A stretch of DNA of 64,000 nucleotides from Acridotheres tristis (lineage: Eukaryota; Chordata; Aves; Passeriformes; Sturnidae): assembly GCA_037013685.1 (NCBI GenBank), contig CM072891.1, positions 11,012,501-11,076,500 of the forward strand. Reading direction: 5' to 3'. The notes beneath the pieces were generated by a model. That model saw nothing but the letters and a program-made list of their open reading frames with translations. It searched no databases and was not told where the DNA came from. A program made the position numbers and the translations under genes. Position 1 is the stretch's first letter. Every line of letters begins with the position of its first letter. Positions 1-12,497 of this stretch are shown here, piece by piece.

Positions 1-24
1 CCATTGGCGAGCTGCTCCTCCGCT

Positions 25-26
<2 letters not shown>

Positions 27-55
<29 letters not shown>

Positions 56-60
56 TTTTT
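27..60. repeat. Poly(T) tract
   Basis: Twenty-eight T residues, one A and five more T. The flanks (CGAGCTGCTCCTCCGCTCC and GTCACCCG) are GC-richer unique sequence. No retroposon body is recognisable. Confidence 0.95.
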
Positions 61-1200
61 GTCACCCGAAAAAAAAGCGCCCATTGATCTGGAGAGAAAA
101 ATGCCCAGCAACATTCCCAATGCGCAGCTCTGGCCACCACTTTCCCTGCTTGGGGCAACCGTGGGGAGCAGGAATGACTGGCATGGGATGAACCCCTCAA
201 TCCCACACTAAATCTGTCGATGTGCTTGGCCACCATCATGCAGTGCAGATTCCTCTCTCCTGTGAAAAAAACAGAGGATGAGGACTCCTGTGCAGGGCTC
301 GTGAATGGTGGGCGACTGTTGGACCCATTGTGGGCAACGGGAGAGGGACACAATTTTCTGCAGACCAAGGGTTAATACGTGGGGCCGTGGCTCCCTTGAG
401 CCAGTGTCAGGGCTTTAAAAAATTAAACCAATGCTGGTGGCTCCTCTTCCTTCCCCCCTCCGTTCCTCCCTCGGTCTAGATGATCTGCTGAATGACGGCT
501 GGTCCCGGCTGCAGGGCGGCCGTGCCGGGGGCATCCCCCAGGCAGCACCAGGGGAGAGCCCACCTGGCCACTCTGAGGTGCCACATGGCATCCTGCCACC
601 ATCCCGGCAGCCAGGAGCTTTCAGGAGCAATTCCCCGCATCTCTTTCCAGCTCTGCCCCAGGGGCAAATCACAGGGCTGAGAGGGACGTGGGCATTTGTG
701 CTGATCTGCATTTCAGCCACAGAAGTTGGCTGGACTCCAAGACGGTGCCGTTTACAGTTTTATATCCACCTCTTAAATAATCTTCAAAATAAATTTAACC
801 AGTGGGTTAGATATTGGTGCATTGAAATGTAGCACTTCTGCCATGTAAAGATAAGAACAGACTCAGAGCACACACATATTTTAAAACTGTACCCTGGTCA
901 ACAGTCCCCTGTAAGTTTTAGATGCATGGCAGAAATTGTTTGAATTTTATGAGACATGCAAAGAACAGTGAACAGTCTTGCAACTTCTTTTTTTTTTTTT
1001 TCACCTAAACCTTACTTTTAGACTCTTCTAAAATAATTTCTCCAGGGGCAAAGTTTGCAATGAAAGACCCACAGAAGAAACTTTTCATACTTTATGTACT
1101 ATGCAAAGAGGACCAATAAGATGATAATAATAGGGCTGAATATTCATTATGTTAATCAAATGTTAATAAACCATGAGATAGTGTGCAGCTCAGTCTGGAT

Positions 1201-1274
1201 CTCATCTCCATCTTTCTTGCTTTCTTGTTTGCTTGCTTCTTTCCTCCCTTCTTTTTTGCTTCTCCTCCTGTCCT
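1201..1274. repeat. Pyrimidine-rich tract
   Basis: About 74 bp of T/C-rich sequence with CTTT/CTTG repeats and few purines. Confidence 0.8.
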
Positions 1275-3507
1275 AGGAGCAGAGATTGGGTAAGCTATCT
1301 TGATCAAGATGACAAACATTCAGATTGAAAGCATTATTTATTTAAAAGACTCTTGCAAACAGTAAACACTGTCAAACAGATGTGCAACATCTGTGTAGTT
1401 CAGGCAGCTGGTGAGTATTTCTACTCCAACCTTGGGGAAGCCTCAGGTCCAGAAACAGACAATAGTGGATAATCTGAGAAGCCTCAAGCAGATGTGTTCA
1501 GCTATGCCATGTTCAAGACATGAATAATTAAAACCGAAGACTACCTCACACAACTGTCACCTTAAAATGGAATAATAGTTATGTTTGGGCATCAGTCAGC
1601 CTCACAGTTATGTGTGGACAGTATTTTCATTTCACTGTATTAATTATGTAAGAAAACAAAAAAAAACCAAACCACAAGGCAACACGCTCATGATCAGTAA
1701 GAGCAAAGGCTTGGGTATAATATCTGTAACCAGAGATGCACCAACATCGTGTGTCTCTAGTTTCAGATAATCACCTGGTGTCAAATCCTTTGTGCTGGGG
1801 GTGTGCCGCAGAGCAAGGCATAGGAGACTAAACCAGAGTGCAGTGCTGAAATACAACCCGGCAGGTGACCCTCTTCCTCTCTCTCCCCCCAGCAGGATCC
1901 TGCCATAGATATACCATCTCTGCTACAGCAGCAGGCTTCCTCTTTGCCTCCTTCTCGAGTAGCCAGCTGAGCAGTCAGTCTAGCAGTTTTACTCTGAACA
2001 TGGTGTGTTGTGCCCAAGCAGCTCTGGGATACCTCTTTCAGCAGCAGGTGGATGGCTGGGAGTGCTGTGTGCCCTTGGTCCCTGAGCTGGGCAATCCTCA
2101 CGCTGGGGACAATCAGCTCGAGTCCCCTTTGCTCTGATGATATTTAGGGGAGCGCAGCATTGGTCTTCTTCTCTTTGGGCAGAGAAGAGACAGCTCAAGG
2201 AACAGCACAGACACAGCCTTACAGTTCTTGGAGGTGCCCATACAGTGCAGTAGCTCCCCAGTGCCCAGTGCTGAAGGCTCAGGGTCTGTCAGCAGCACAG
2301 TCATGGGAGGCTTGGTCTTTTTCTGCTGGCTGAGCTCTGGGTGGCCGGGTCAGAGCTGCCCTGACCTGGGCTTTCATCACATGTCATGTTGTGGGAGTCA
2401 CTCAGCAACTGCCCCGTGGGAGATGAATATCAACCTCACTAAGTATGGCTGGAAAGGCTGTAGGGTCACTGCAGCAGCCCTGCAGGGTTGCTCAGGGCAG
2501 ACCACAGTGAAGATCGAATTAGGAAGAGGTGGGCTGTGTTGGTGGCCTCAGTGAAGGCACAAGCCTTCTGCCAGCCCAGAGGAGAGAACACGCAGTGCCA
2601 CGGCTCGCTCTGGGTGTTCGTATGACAGCTGGCACCAAGGGATCACCTCCAGCCCTCTTGCTTTTGTCACAGCAATCCAGAAGAGCAGTAAGGTACGAAA
2701 GGCAGCAGCGGTACGCCAGCCCCGCTCTCTTGATCTGCAGCTATGCTCAAAGAAGCTGTGCTCCCTCTGAGCCCCAAACCCTGAGTATCCGTCCCTGTGG
2801 AGAGGGACAGAATCACCAGCTCCTGCAGGCATGCTGCCTCCAAAGCTCTTATTTCTTCTCTGTGACCATGCATGTGGCCACTCCTCGCTCTGCCTCTTGG
2901 CAAAGGTCAGCAAAGCACGGACACTCAGACTCACGGCGCTGCTGCCCCACGCTGCTGCAGGACCTGCTCACTGAGCTGCGTGCTCACCGGGACTTCCCAA
3001 GCAGCAGCAGGGAGTTTTCATCAGGCCAGCTGAAACCAGCAGAGTTTTGCTTTCTGCATCCTGGGTGTTTGCGCCACTTTGTGAGACCAGGAACTGTGCC
3101 GGGAAAGGTCCCTTTGTACTGGGGAAGCTGCCTGCTGGGTGGGCAGCCAGCAGACTGTGAAGTAGCTGCAGTTTTAAAGATTGTACCTTGGGAGTATGCA
3201 CTGGTCAAGGGATGGGAAGGAACTGCAATCTCTTTTGTACTGAGGGACTTGCACATGGCCTGGCCTTTGCCAAACTGACCTCAAATGAATATTTCCCATT
3301 ACTCTCAGCCTAGAGCACATAGCAAAGCTGATCCACGTGGACTTGCCTTAATTTGTCACTGGCATTAACCTTCTTGGCCCTATTTGCTTTTCTCTCCCAC
3401 TCTATAAAATCCACTTCATTGCCCATACTCCCCCTTCCCATCAGTTTCTGTCTCAGATCCGCTGTCTTTTTCATGTGGTTCATGCTGTGTCCTCACCACT
3501 GTGAAGA

Positions 3508-3550
3508 TAAAAAACAAAAAACAAAAGTAAGAAAAATAAAAAAATAAAAA
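3508..3550. repeat. A-rich simple tract
   Basis: About 43 bp of A runs broken by single C, G or T. Nothing next to it suggests a retroposed gene. Confidence 0.75.
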
Positions 3551-5990
3551 GACCTCACAGAAAGATGTTTTCAAAATACAAACATCTTTTTTTCATGCAG
3601 CTCCACTGCTCATAGTTATTTCGGGAAGAAATCAGCCCTATCAGCTCTACATATCTTCCAAATGTGTAGGAATCCAGGTGGATGGATGCCAGACAAAGCA
3701 TTCTTAGGCATGTATGAAAACTGCTGCCCAGGATGCCCTGCAAGCTCCTGCTCAGGGAGACAGATGTGCTCCTGCCTTCCTTGATGCAGCTTCCAACCAG
3801 GATGAATATTTTAAATGTCCAGGTGTTTGCTTGGAAACAAATGCCAGTCTAACTTAATGCCCATGTGCATTGCCTTCACTTTTGCCTGTCTCTGATGGGC
3901 TGCCTGTTGAGGGCAGAGGTGGGACTACAGTGTTCCCTTGTGATGATGTTAGCTGGTGGAACAGCTTAGCCAAGTTGCTTGTCTAAACAGAGCAGATACC
4001 TGGATGCCAGGGGCTGAAGGAGAGTACTGGTGTGAAGCTGGGTGCAAGCCTGTCGCTGCTGCTGGAGAGGGTTTCGGTTTTTTTTCTTAGATCAGGTTTC
4101 TGTGTTTGTTTTGTCAGAGCTGGAGTGCTGGCAGACTTCAGGACATCACCAGAAACTGAATTTCTGAATTCATTTGTGTTGAAATAACAAAGGCAATTCC
4201 CTTTCAGCATGCCACATTCCACCCAGTCAGCTGAACTTGCTGAGGCTGTGGGGCTCTGCTTTCTCCGACCCATCCCCAGAGTCCCAGCACTCCCTAGAAG
4301 CAGTAGGGGAGCAGCAGGTATCAAGTTTCTTTGCTCACTGGGGCTGGAGACTCCTGCTTTCCTCAATCCTTTGCAGAACACGGGCGAAGAGCAGAAGCTC
4401 AGCCTGTCCTGATGCTCTTACAACACCAATCAGGTGCTCCCCCAGGGAATATTTCCACAGCAAGAGGAAGGGGATGCAGCCATAGCAGTTCCCTACCCCA
4501 GCTACTGTCACGTCCCCAGGGACAGAGACAGCTGTGCTCAGGCCAGGTCCACCTTGCCCATTGTAGAGGAGTGCAGAAGCAGGCTGGAAGGGGGGAAGCA
4601 GTATTCTGTCCACACTGAGTCACAGTGCATGGCTGCTACAGGAGAACTCTGTTTTATAAACAAGACAAGGCTCCATCCCTTCATGAAAGCAGAAGGCAAG
4701 CACAACTTCTTTGAAGGAGGTAGATCGTGGAGTCCCATCTTCATCAAGTGCAGCAGAGTATTTCCCTGCAGTATTTCTTCTCCATAAAAAATGCATGTAT
4801 TCTTTTTCTGCCTAGCAGCTCCTGCCCTGTATGTAACACACCCAGCACAAAGTGGCTTAGGAAACCTCAGAGGGTCCCCAAGTCAATGAGGCATTGAGCA
4901 TGTTGTGACAATCAAGATGCCATCATGTGGGGTGTCCTATTCCCTCTTGAGGCTCTTCTCCATTTCTCTTCCCATCATTCTACTCCAGAGGCTTGTTTTG
5001 TCATTCACCAGAATATGCTGCTGCACGTTTAAGCTGAGAAAGCAAAAGAGCTGACTCAACAGCCGCTGGATTTGGAGATGGGGAAGGGAGGGATATGCTT
5101 TCAGTTTTGACTCTTAACCACAAAATGCACATTGGATTCTTCCTGCCAAAAGTGACAAGAAACAGAGCCATAGGTCTTTACTGGAAAAAAGAGAGAAAGT
5201 AACAGCATATATTCCTTGATGCTTGTGTTTCTCTGGCGTTTTCTGACAATAGCAGTGAGAGGAGGCAATGGATCAGGCAGGAGAAGGTACTGAGCTTTCT
5301 GCTCAGGTCTGACCAGGCTGGTGGAAAGCCAACAGGAGGGAGCTCACCATCAAGTCTGATGTTCCCAAACTCTGCTACTGCTCACAAAGGCAGTAACAAC
5401 TCCAATGCTATCCAGCATACCCAGTATTACAGCCAAATATCCTGGCAGGAGAGGTGCCTGCCTAGCACATAGCCTTGTGCTGTGGTCTTTGACATGACAC
5501 CCCCTACCATATTATTAATTCAGGACCCACTAATACCCACCATTCTGCTTACTGAGTCTGACACACTTTTTGCTCTTCTCTCACTATGGGAATGATGTAC
5601 CATTTAAAGGCAGAGGGACCACACAATGTATGAGTAGGGGTGGAGCTCTGCAGGGCTGCTGACTTGGCTCAGGGCTTTTAGAGCAGTTTGTGTATACAGA
5701 TGAAGCCTTGCATCCAAACTCCCCAGAAAGGCCTTCCTGTCTCCATGGCAGTTAGGACCTATGGAAAACATCAAGTCATTCACCCAGTGAGGATGCTAAT
5801 GAGCTCTGATAGACTCTGTGTCCATATGGATATGAACATGCTCATGGATTTTCTTTCAAGAGAGGAGCAATACTTTGTAAGCAGGAGAAAAGGCTACTTC
5901 TGAGCAGCATGTCCTTGACTGCCTCAGACAAGGTAACACTACTCAGTAGGAAATGCTCTTTTGGATCCATTTGCTCTATAAACAGAAACA

Positions 5991-6019
5991 AGGAAGGAAG
6001 GAAAGAGAGGAGAGAAGGA
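5991..6019. repeat. Purine tract (GGAA)n/(GAGA)n
   Basis: A 29-bp all-purine run of AGGA and GAGA units. Confidence 0.85.
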
Positions 6020-9000
6020 CGTGGTGGATGTGTCAAAAACAAAGAAACCCCTTAGAGTATGTATTTCTTTTCCAATTTATGGTGAGAGCTGCCTTGCGGA
6101 TATAGGGCAATGCTTATATTTGCTAGAGCTTTACCAAGTCAGTGTAATTTGAGAGTGCACAAGGCAGGGTCCCTAAAGCTCAGTCCTGTGGGGAATGTGG
6201 CGGCTCTTCAGACTCAATCAAGGCTTTCTACTACAGTCCACAGCAGCAGCACAGGGTGTCTTGTTGCCCCCACAGCTAATGAAGGACCATGCCAAGGCTA
6301 CACACTCCGAGGATGGAGAAGGTGCTTGCTGTGTACCTGTTTGTCCAGTGAGGAGGAAAGAGACGCCTGCTCAGGTGGTCAGAGCAACTCAGTGGTTGCC
6401 CAGCAATAAGAGGGGTTATTCTGGGATGGGTGGAGGCAGAAGGAGCAGAGTTTTGTCATAGATCAGGAGTGTGAAATGATGTGGATCCTTGTGCCCTCTG
6501 TTCCCCTCACACAGCAGTGCAGCAATCAGGTGTAGCCAAGCCACACGTAGCCCCATTCCACAGAGGAACATTTCCCATTGTCCCACTATTTTTTTTCCAC
6601 CATTACAAATTTTATTACCTCAAAGGTATGGAATTAGGAAATAAAAGATGTGGAAAAATTCCTCAGACCAAAGCACTCATTTCCACCATTTCCACCTTGC
6701 CCTGGATTTCCTTCTCGATTAGTTCCAGCGGTGTCCTTGGTTTGAGCCTTAGAGTCATTAAAGTCTTTTTGAAGCTCTGCTGCCTCACACCAGTTCTCAT
6801 TGCTCAGCAGAATGATGCATCAGGAATAACAAAGTCCACTTTGATCAACTACTTCCATCCTTTACAGCTGCTTCTGTGGGGGTGATTAATCCCAGCCCTT
6901 CCTCCACTAATAATAAGTGCAGAGAATCAGCTACATCCTTTGTTGTTGTTATTTTCTCTTTTCATTTCCCTTTTTGGGGAGAGCTGAGGAAGGGACTCGA
7001 TGACTTTGGTCCAGCCTTTTCCAAGGGGTGGCCATAGCCATAATGGGGGTGGAGAGCGTGGGTAACTGGTGGGCTCGGGTGGACCGACCTCTCCCCCAGT
7101 TGAGGCCGTGAACTAAGCTCCCAGTGCACCTGTTCTGGAAAGCTTTGCAGCACCACTTGTGCCTGAAATCCTACCTACGTGCAGGAGATTAGTGTTTCCT
7201 ATTGGCAGGGAGCCCTTGGGAGGTGCAGGGCCATGCAATAGGAAACACAAGGCACAGAGACTTTGCTGGAAATTAGGCCATTTTTTAGTAAATCCTGCAG
7301 TCTCTTGGGCTGCTGATCTGGCACCTTGCTCTTCCATGAACTTCTCCTTACAAATAAAAATTATTCCTGGCCTTTGGTTTCTGTTTTAAGCCAACACTGA
7401 ACCGGAATTGCTCTTGATTTGCACAATTTAATTGAGAGAAAGAGGAAGCACACTGTTTATTTAAGGACAAATGCCAGCTAAAGAAGAGGAGGTTGAATTA
7501 TCAGTGACCACCAACTTTTACAGATAAGATTCCAGTGTCTAGATCCACAGTGAACCGTGTTCTGCAGAGAAAAAAGTCTTGGATGTGGAAAGCGTCCCCT
7601 AGAAGAAGAGCATTTTAGGGCAGAAGCAAAGCTACAAATGCCTGGTAACACCTCCTGGTAATGGCTGACAGAGTCTGAACTATGCATTATGCACACTGCC
7701 TACAAGGACAGGGCATTGTACCTTTTAAACCTAATCTCTTTCTTTGCTGAAACAGCTCGTGCCTGAAGTATATCCTGATATGCATATGCACCTCCATTTA
7801 TTCCTTCCCAGTTCCCAGTGTGATATTGGGATACCAAGCTCCAATCAGACTGGTCCTGGTATGATGAGGGACAGATTTGGCATGACAAGCAACAGGAAAG
7901 GGAAAGAGGAGAGAGATGGTAGGTACCACTAGCTTATGCTCCAGGCAGGGGTGAAACAGGGAGAGGAAAAGTCCAAGTTCTGAAGGGAACAGATTTGTAT
8001 TTTATGTAAGATCTAGTTTGGGAAAAGACAAGCTTCTTTGGGGCAGACTGTGGCATCAGGCTGCACTTCCACAAGCTTTTGAGCCTTCCTATGGCTTGGA
8101 AGTACACGGACAAATGAGACAGGATTAAATCAGGAGGCCTAAACTGAAGAAAATAAATTGCTTTTTCAGTCTGGATGTAGCAGATATGCTTTGATTTCTA
8201 ATGACACTAGGTCTCAGGAAAATGGCTTCAAATTCCGAGAAATCAGGAGAACTATGTAAGAAATGTGTCGTGCTTCCCACCAAAGTTTTCTAGTCACAAA
8301 CTGGTCCAGACATAAACAGATAAAATAGTCTGACAAAACAGGCTGAAACTTCCCCACTGCTTTGGAAGAGCAAACTAGACATCCTTCATGACATGGTGCA
8401 AGGCCTGGAAACCACGTTTCTCTTGTAGGGCTGGAGGTGACTAGGAAGAGTGAGTAAGGAAGAGAACACCAGCAGCCCTGAGAAATGGCTTGAGGAAGAT
8501 ACCACCATCATGGCACAGGTTAGAGCTGCTTCACATTCCAGTCACATCTGGATTTCACTTGTCATTTCACTGAAAAGGCATGTTCCAGCAGTGACATGAC
8601 CAAAGTTTCTCAGGGATCTCTATTTAGAAAATATATTGAGGATGCACTTCTGACATTGCCAGGCAGTAAAGCTGTGTATATATCATTCCTGTGTAAATGC
8701 AGAGAAACGTCCACCAACAAATACTGTGTTCCAAGCCTGCACATTCTTACATATCATACAGATCAGGTTGGCTACAGATAGGCTGAAAGATGGGGACAGA
8801 GTGACAAAGTATAATCTAGATTCATCCCTGATTATCTTTGAAACTTTGGAAACCATGATGAAGTCAGTCAGTCTTTTCTGATTTTTTATTGCCAAATGTG
8901 GCTCAGGTCAATTTGCTAAATTTGGTGGAATAATTCCCCCTCTGAAATCATTGAGTATTGAGAATAGAATCAGGCTGATGTGTGTTTTTCTATCATGTGC

Positions 9001-12000
9001 TAACTTGTTCTGCCATCCTGTGAATGAACTTCTTGTTTTCTTCTCCTTGATGAGACTATTCCACCTAAACCAGGACTGGACACTGAAGTAAATCTGGTAG
9101 GAGAATACACTTCCCGTTTATAAAAATATCCTTCCTGTGTGGAAGAGCTCTCTTCCTGCAAACACTCATCTGTGTACAGCATCCCAGACCTGTTTCTGTG
9201 TGGACACAGGCAGAGCCACTGGGGGCAGGGAGTACAGCTATTACAGATATTCCATCAGCCTGAGGCACCAAAAAAAAAATGAACATGTTGGTTGTACCAC
9301 CTCTGGAAATCAAACACAACCACAAGTAACCCCAGTGTGTGCTCAAGATGCCATCCTTCTGGAATGAAGGGCTTTATCTCTGGCTTACAGTGGAGTCTAT
9401 CTGTGACGACTTCCAGAACCAGTGTCTCGCTGCCATGAACTTATTTAGTCAACTTTTGCACAGTGTATCTGCCTCTTGTGATTTGGTTGTGGCTCATGGC
9501 TCACACATTCACAGCAGCTGAGGATTTGAGCTGTGTGCATGAACTGATGAATTAAAAATAAAATCAAATCTCAAAAGATGGTGAGCTTCTATTAATGTCC
9601 CTCACTATAAGTTTTCCTGTAACTTCTGAAAGGACCTCGTTGAGATCTTCATCAGGCTGGATGTATTAATCCACTCTCCCCTCAGGTGGCCTCTCCTCTC
9701 ACACACATCAAGAGATTAATGGTGAAAGGACTGCATCCCTCTATCTGCCATGACTCCCAACAGCAGCCCAAGACCCTGCCAGACTTCAGGGGTCGACAGA
9801 CAGACTTCTTCAGTAACAAGTTTACAAAAGGCCCCAGCCCACCATTTCACCTTTCCTCCCTGGTTTCATCATCTCCCTCTACCCCTTTTAAAGACTTCCT
9901 CTGCTTTGTATCTTTCCAAGTCCTTTGGTGCCTATGCAGCACGGTGTCTGAAATAGCTTCTCATAGGCTCACCTGTGCTGTTTTCCTTTCCCTCTTGGGT
10001 GGGTCCACCTTGCACTGTTCTCTGTTGGAAGTCAATGTTTGTTGTCACCACCCAGGCAACATGTTCTGGAGCCTCATCCCAGGTCTGAGTAACACTCGGA
10101 CGGTTAATCTGTTATCTCTTGCCTCATCACAACAATGTTCATTCCTGCAAATTCTTGCTGCCATTCAGGGAGCTGGTGACCTCACTGCACCAGCATTTAT
10201 CACTTTATGGCCACACAGTGCTGAGAAGTGCTGGTTGGAAGGCAAGGTACTGGGTCGAGGAAAGTTCACCTGGCTGGGGCAGTGCCTGCTCTTTGGATCT
10301 TTTCCTGCCTGTGTCCCTTCCCACAGTCCTCACTGGGGTCCCCAGGCTCCCCAGACACCTTCCCTGGGGATGAAGCTGTCTAAGGGTGGGTGTTCCCTGG
10401 CTGGGGGCTCCTGCTCCGAGGTGGCAGGGCCACGGGCAGCACACAGCCCCCTGGGTCGCACCTGCCTTGTGGGGCAGGTGTGCAGCAGCAAACCCTGCCT
10501 CTGCTGCCCGAGCCCTGCCGCGCCTGCCGGGACCCCCCAGTGCTCTTCCGCCCTGCTCGCCCAGATTTCCTTCACGGGGAAAACAGGATACACGCGGAGG
10601 GGGAGGGGAGCGGAGCGTGCCTCCGGCTCATCCTGACACAGAGGTGACAAACACAAACATGCCCATCTGCACGGGAGCGCCCCTGGGTCCCACGCTGGAT
10701 GTACACGCCCCTCTGCCAAGCCAGGGACAGGCGTAGGAGACAGTGCTCCTAAATTTGGCACCTGTGTTTTGGCTTGGGGCCAGCAATACAAACATCCCCT
10801 TTCATCTTCTCTTCCTACTCCCCAGTTCTGAATAATTGTCTCCCCAGTCCAAGCAGCTGATGATTTGAAGGGTGCTCGCCCAGAGTTTGCCAAGCAACAT
10901 TACTGGGCTCAGCAGCAGAGGCGGGATGCAGACGAAGTCCAACTCCTTACCATACCACACCTAAAGAAATTGGACAAGTTGGCTTGAGGGAATCAAGGGC
11001 TGGCCTGTTCTCATGTTAGATGCCATCTGTTCAAAGTTCATGTCATGCCTGAGTCTGTTGACAATGTCCAGGGGAAAAAAAAAAGAGAACCCAAGCTTCA
11101 CTTGGTTATTTGTCCTCCTTTGCAGAGGACAACTGCACTTTAACACCATTCCTGTAAAAAAGGAAGGAAAAAATGGCCTAAGCATTTGAAGGAAAAACAC
11201 ATTTCCTGTAAGGAGGTTCAGCCAGTGGAGGTTGTACCTCTGCTGCCTGTATACCCGTGTATTTTACCAGGTATGATTGCCCATATGAAAGGGCAGGAAC
11301 TGTGGTGTCCTCCAAAAGCTGGCACATTTCCTGGTGACCTTTGTGCTCACCATCATGAAATCAGCTGATATTATGCTAGGGTTTCAAAGATACACTCCTA
11401 TCCCAACCTTTGCTCTGGATTTGTGACCTTTATTCTGCTTATGACACCTGAACCTTTCTTATCCTGCCTAGACTCCTGCTCAGTCCTTCCTGGACAAACT
11501 GCAGCTTGGCAAAGGAAAGGCACCAAGTTTACCTGCTGTTTATTCAAAATGTCTAGGGTAACTTCTGTCCCCAAATCCATCTTCTCTTCTGTTCATAATT
11601 GTGGAATAGCTGGTGAATCCCTCTCCACTTGGAGACACCTAGGCTGGAATTTGCTCCTGGGAAGAGCATGAGGGGCTAAGCTGGCCCTTTGGCACAAGCA
11701 CCTGCAAAACTGTCCACGGCTGGGGCCTGGGCCTGGGGAAAGAAACAATAGATTTGCTTTAGAAAACACATTTAAAAGCTTACCTCAAACTGTCACTTGG
11801 GATCTCACATTGCTGAAGCACAGCCCTGCCAGGAAAACAACCCAATATATGTCACTTTTAACTCCAAGGAGAATTCTGTGAGAAACAGAAAAAGGGCTTT
11901 TTTTCCTGGATTACCCTGAGAGGTACAGGCAGCTATTTGGCAGAATGGAGATAGGAGATGTTGTAGGGTGGGCAGCCAGCCTCTCCTGCCACAGCCACAA

Positions 12001-12461
12001 AGAATAATATAAACACCTTGATCCTATAAGCAAAGAGTTGATCCTTGCTTGTGCTATGCTAGTTATGAGCAATTAGGATAGATACTGCACAGAGTCTGCA
12101 TTTTAATTGATAAAGAATGCTGGAGGGGAACTTCCTGCCTTTTACATATACAAGGGATTACATCAAAATTCCTGGTCACATTGCCACACTGAGACCATCC
12201 CCCAGTTACTTTTGGGAAGTGGGACAATCTGAAAAAACACGGAGAGAAACATCTGGGAAGTAAACTGTCCTGTCCGAAGTTTACATTTCAGCTCAGCCCA
12301 AACCATTCAGATAAAATAAGAGCTGCCTCATGTTGTTAACCTCAGAGGCACTTGGAATCTGACATTTGTGTCAGATTAAAAAAAAAAATCCATCTCAAAA
12401 TGCTGCATAAAATGCAAATTAATCCAGAATGCAAACCAGTTGTTTAAAAGAATAATCATAA

Positions 12462-12497
12462 GAAAACAAACAAAAACCAACCAAAAAACAAAAAACA
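12462..12497. repeat. (CAAA)n-like A-rich tract
   Basis: A short imperfect A/C simple repeat. Confidence 0.75.

Noticed and set aside
3..7. CCAAT box on the minus strand at the window edge, as a promoter of a leftward gene
   Set aside because: A 5-mer at the edge with no visible gene beyond it cannot be supported.
2529..3278. 249-codon plus-strand open frame
   Set aside because: Compositionally unremarkable, no recognisable domain, overlapped by open frames on the other strand. Treated as chance.
3940..4024. GTGATGA with a downstream CTGA on the plus strand, as a second box C/D snoRNA
   Set aside because: The flanks form at most three pairs, including a wobble, so there is no credible terminal stem.
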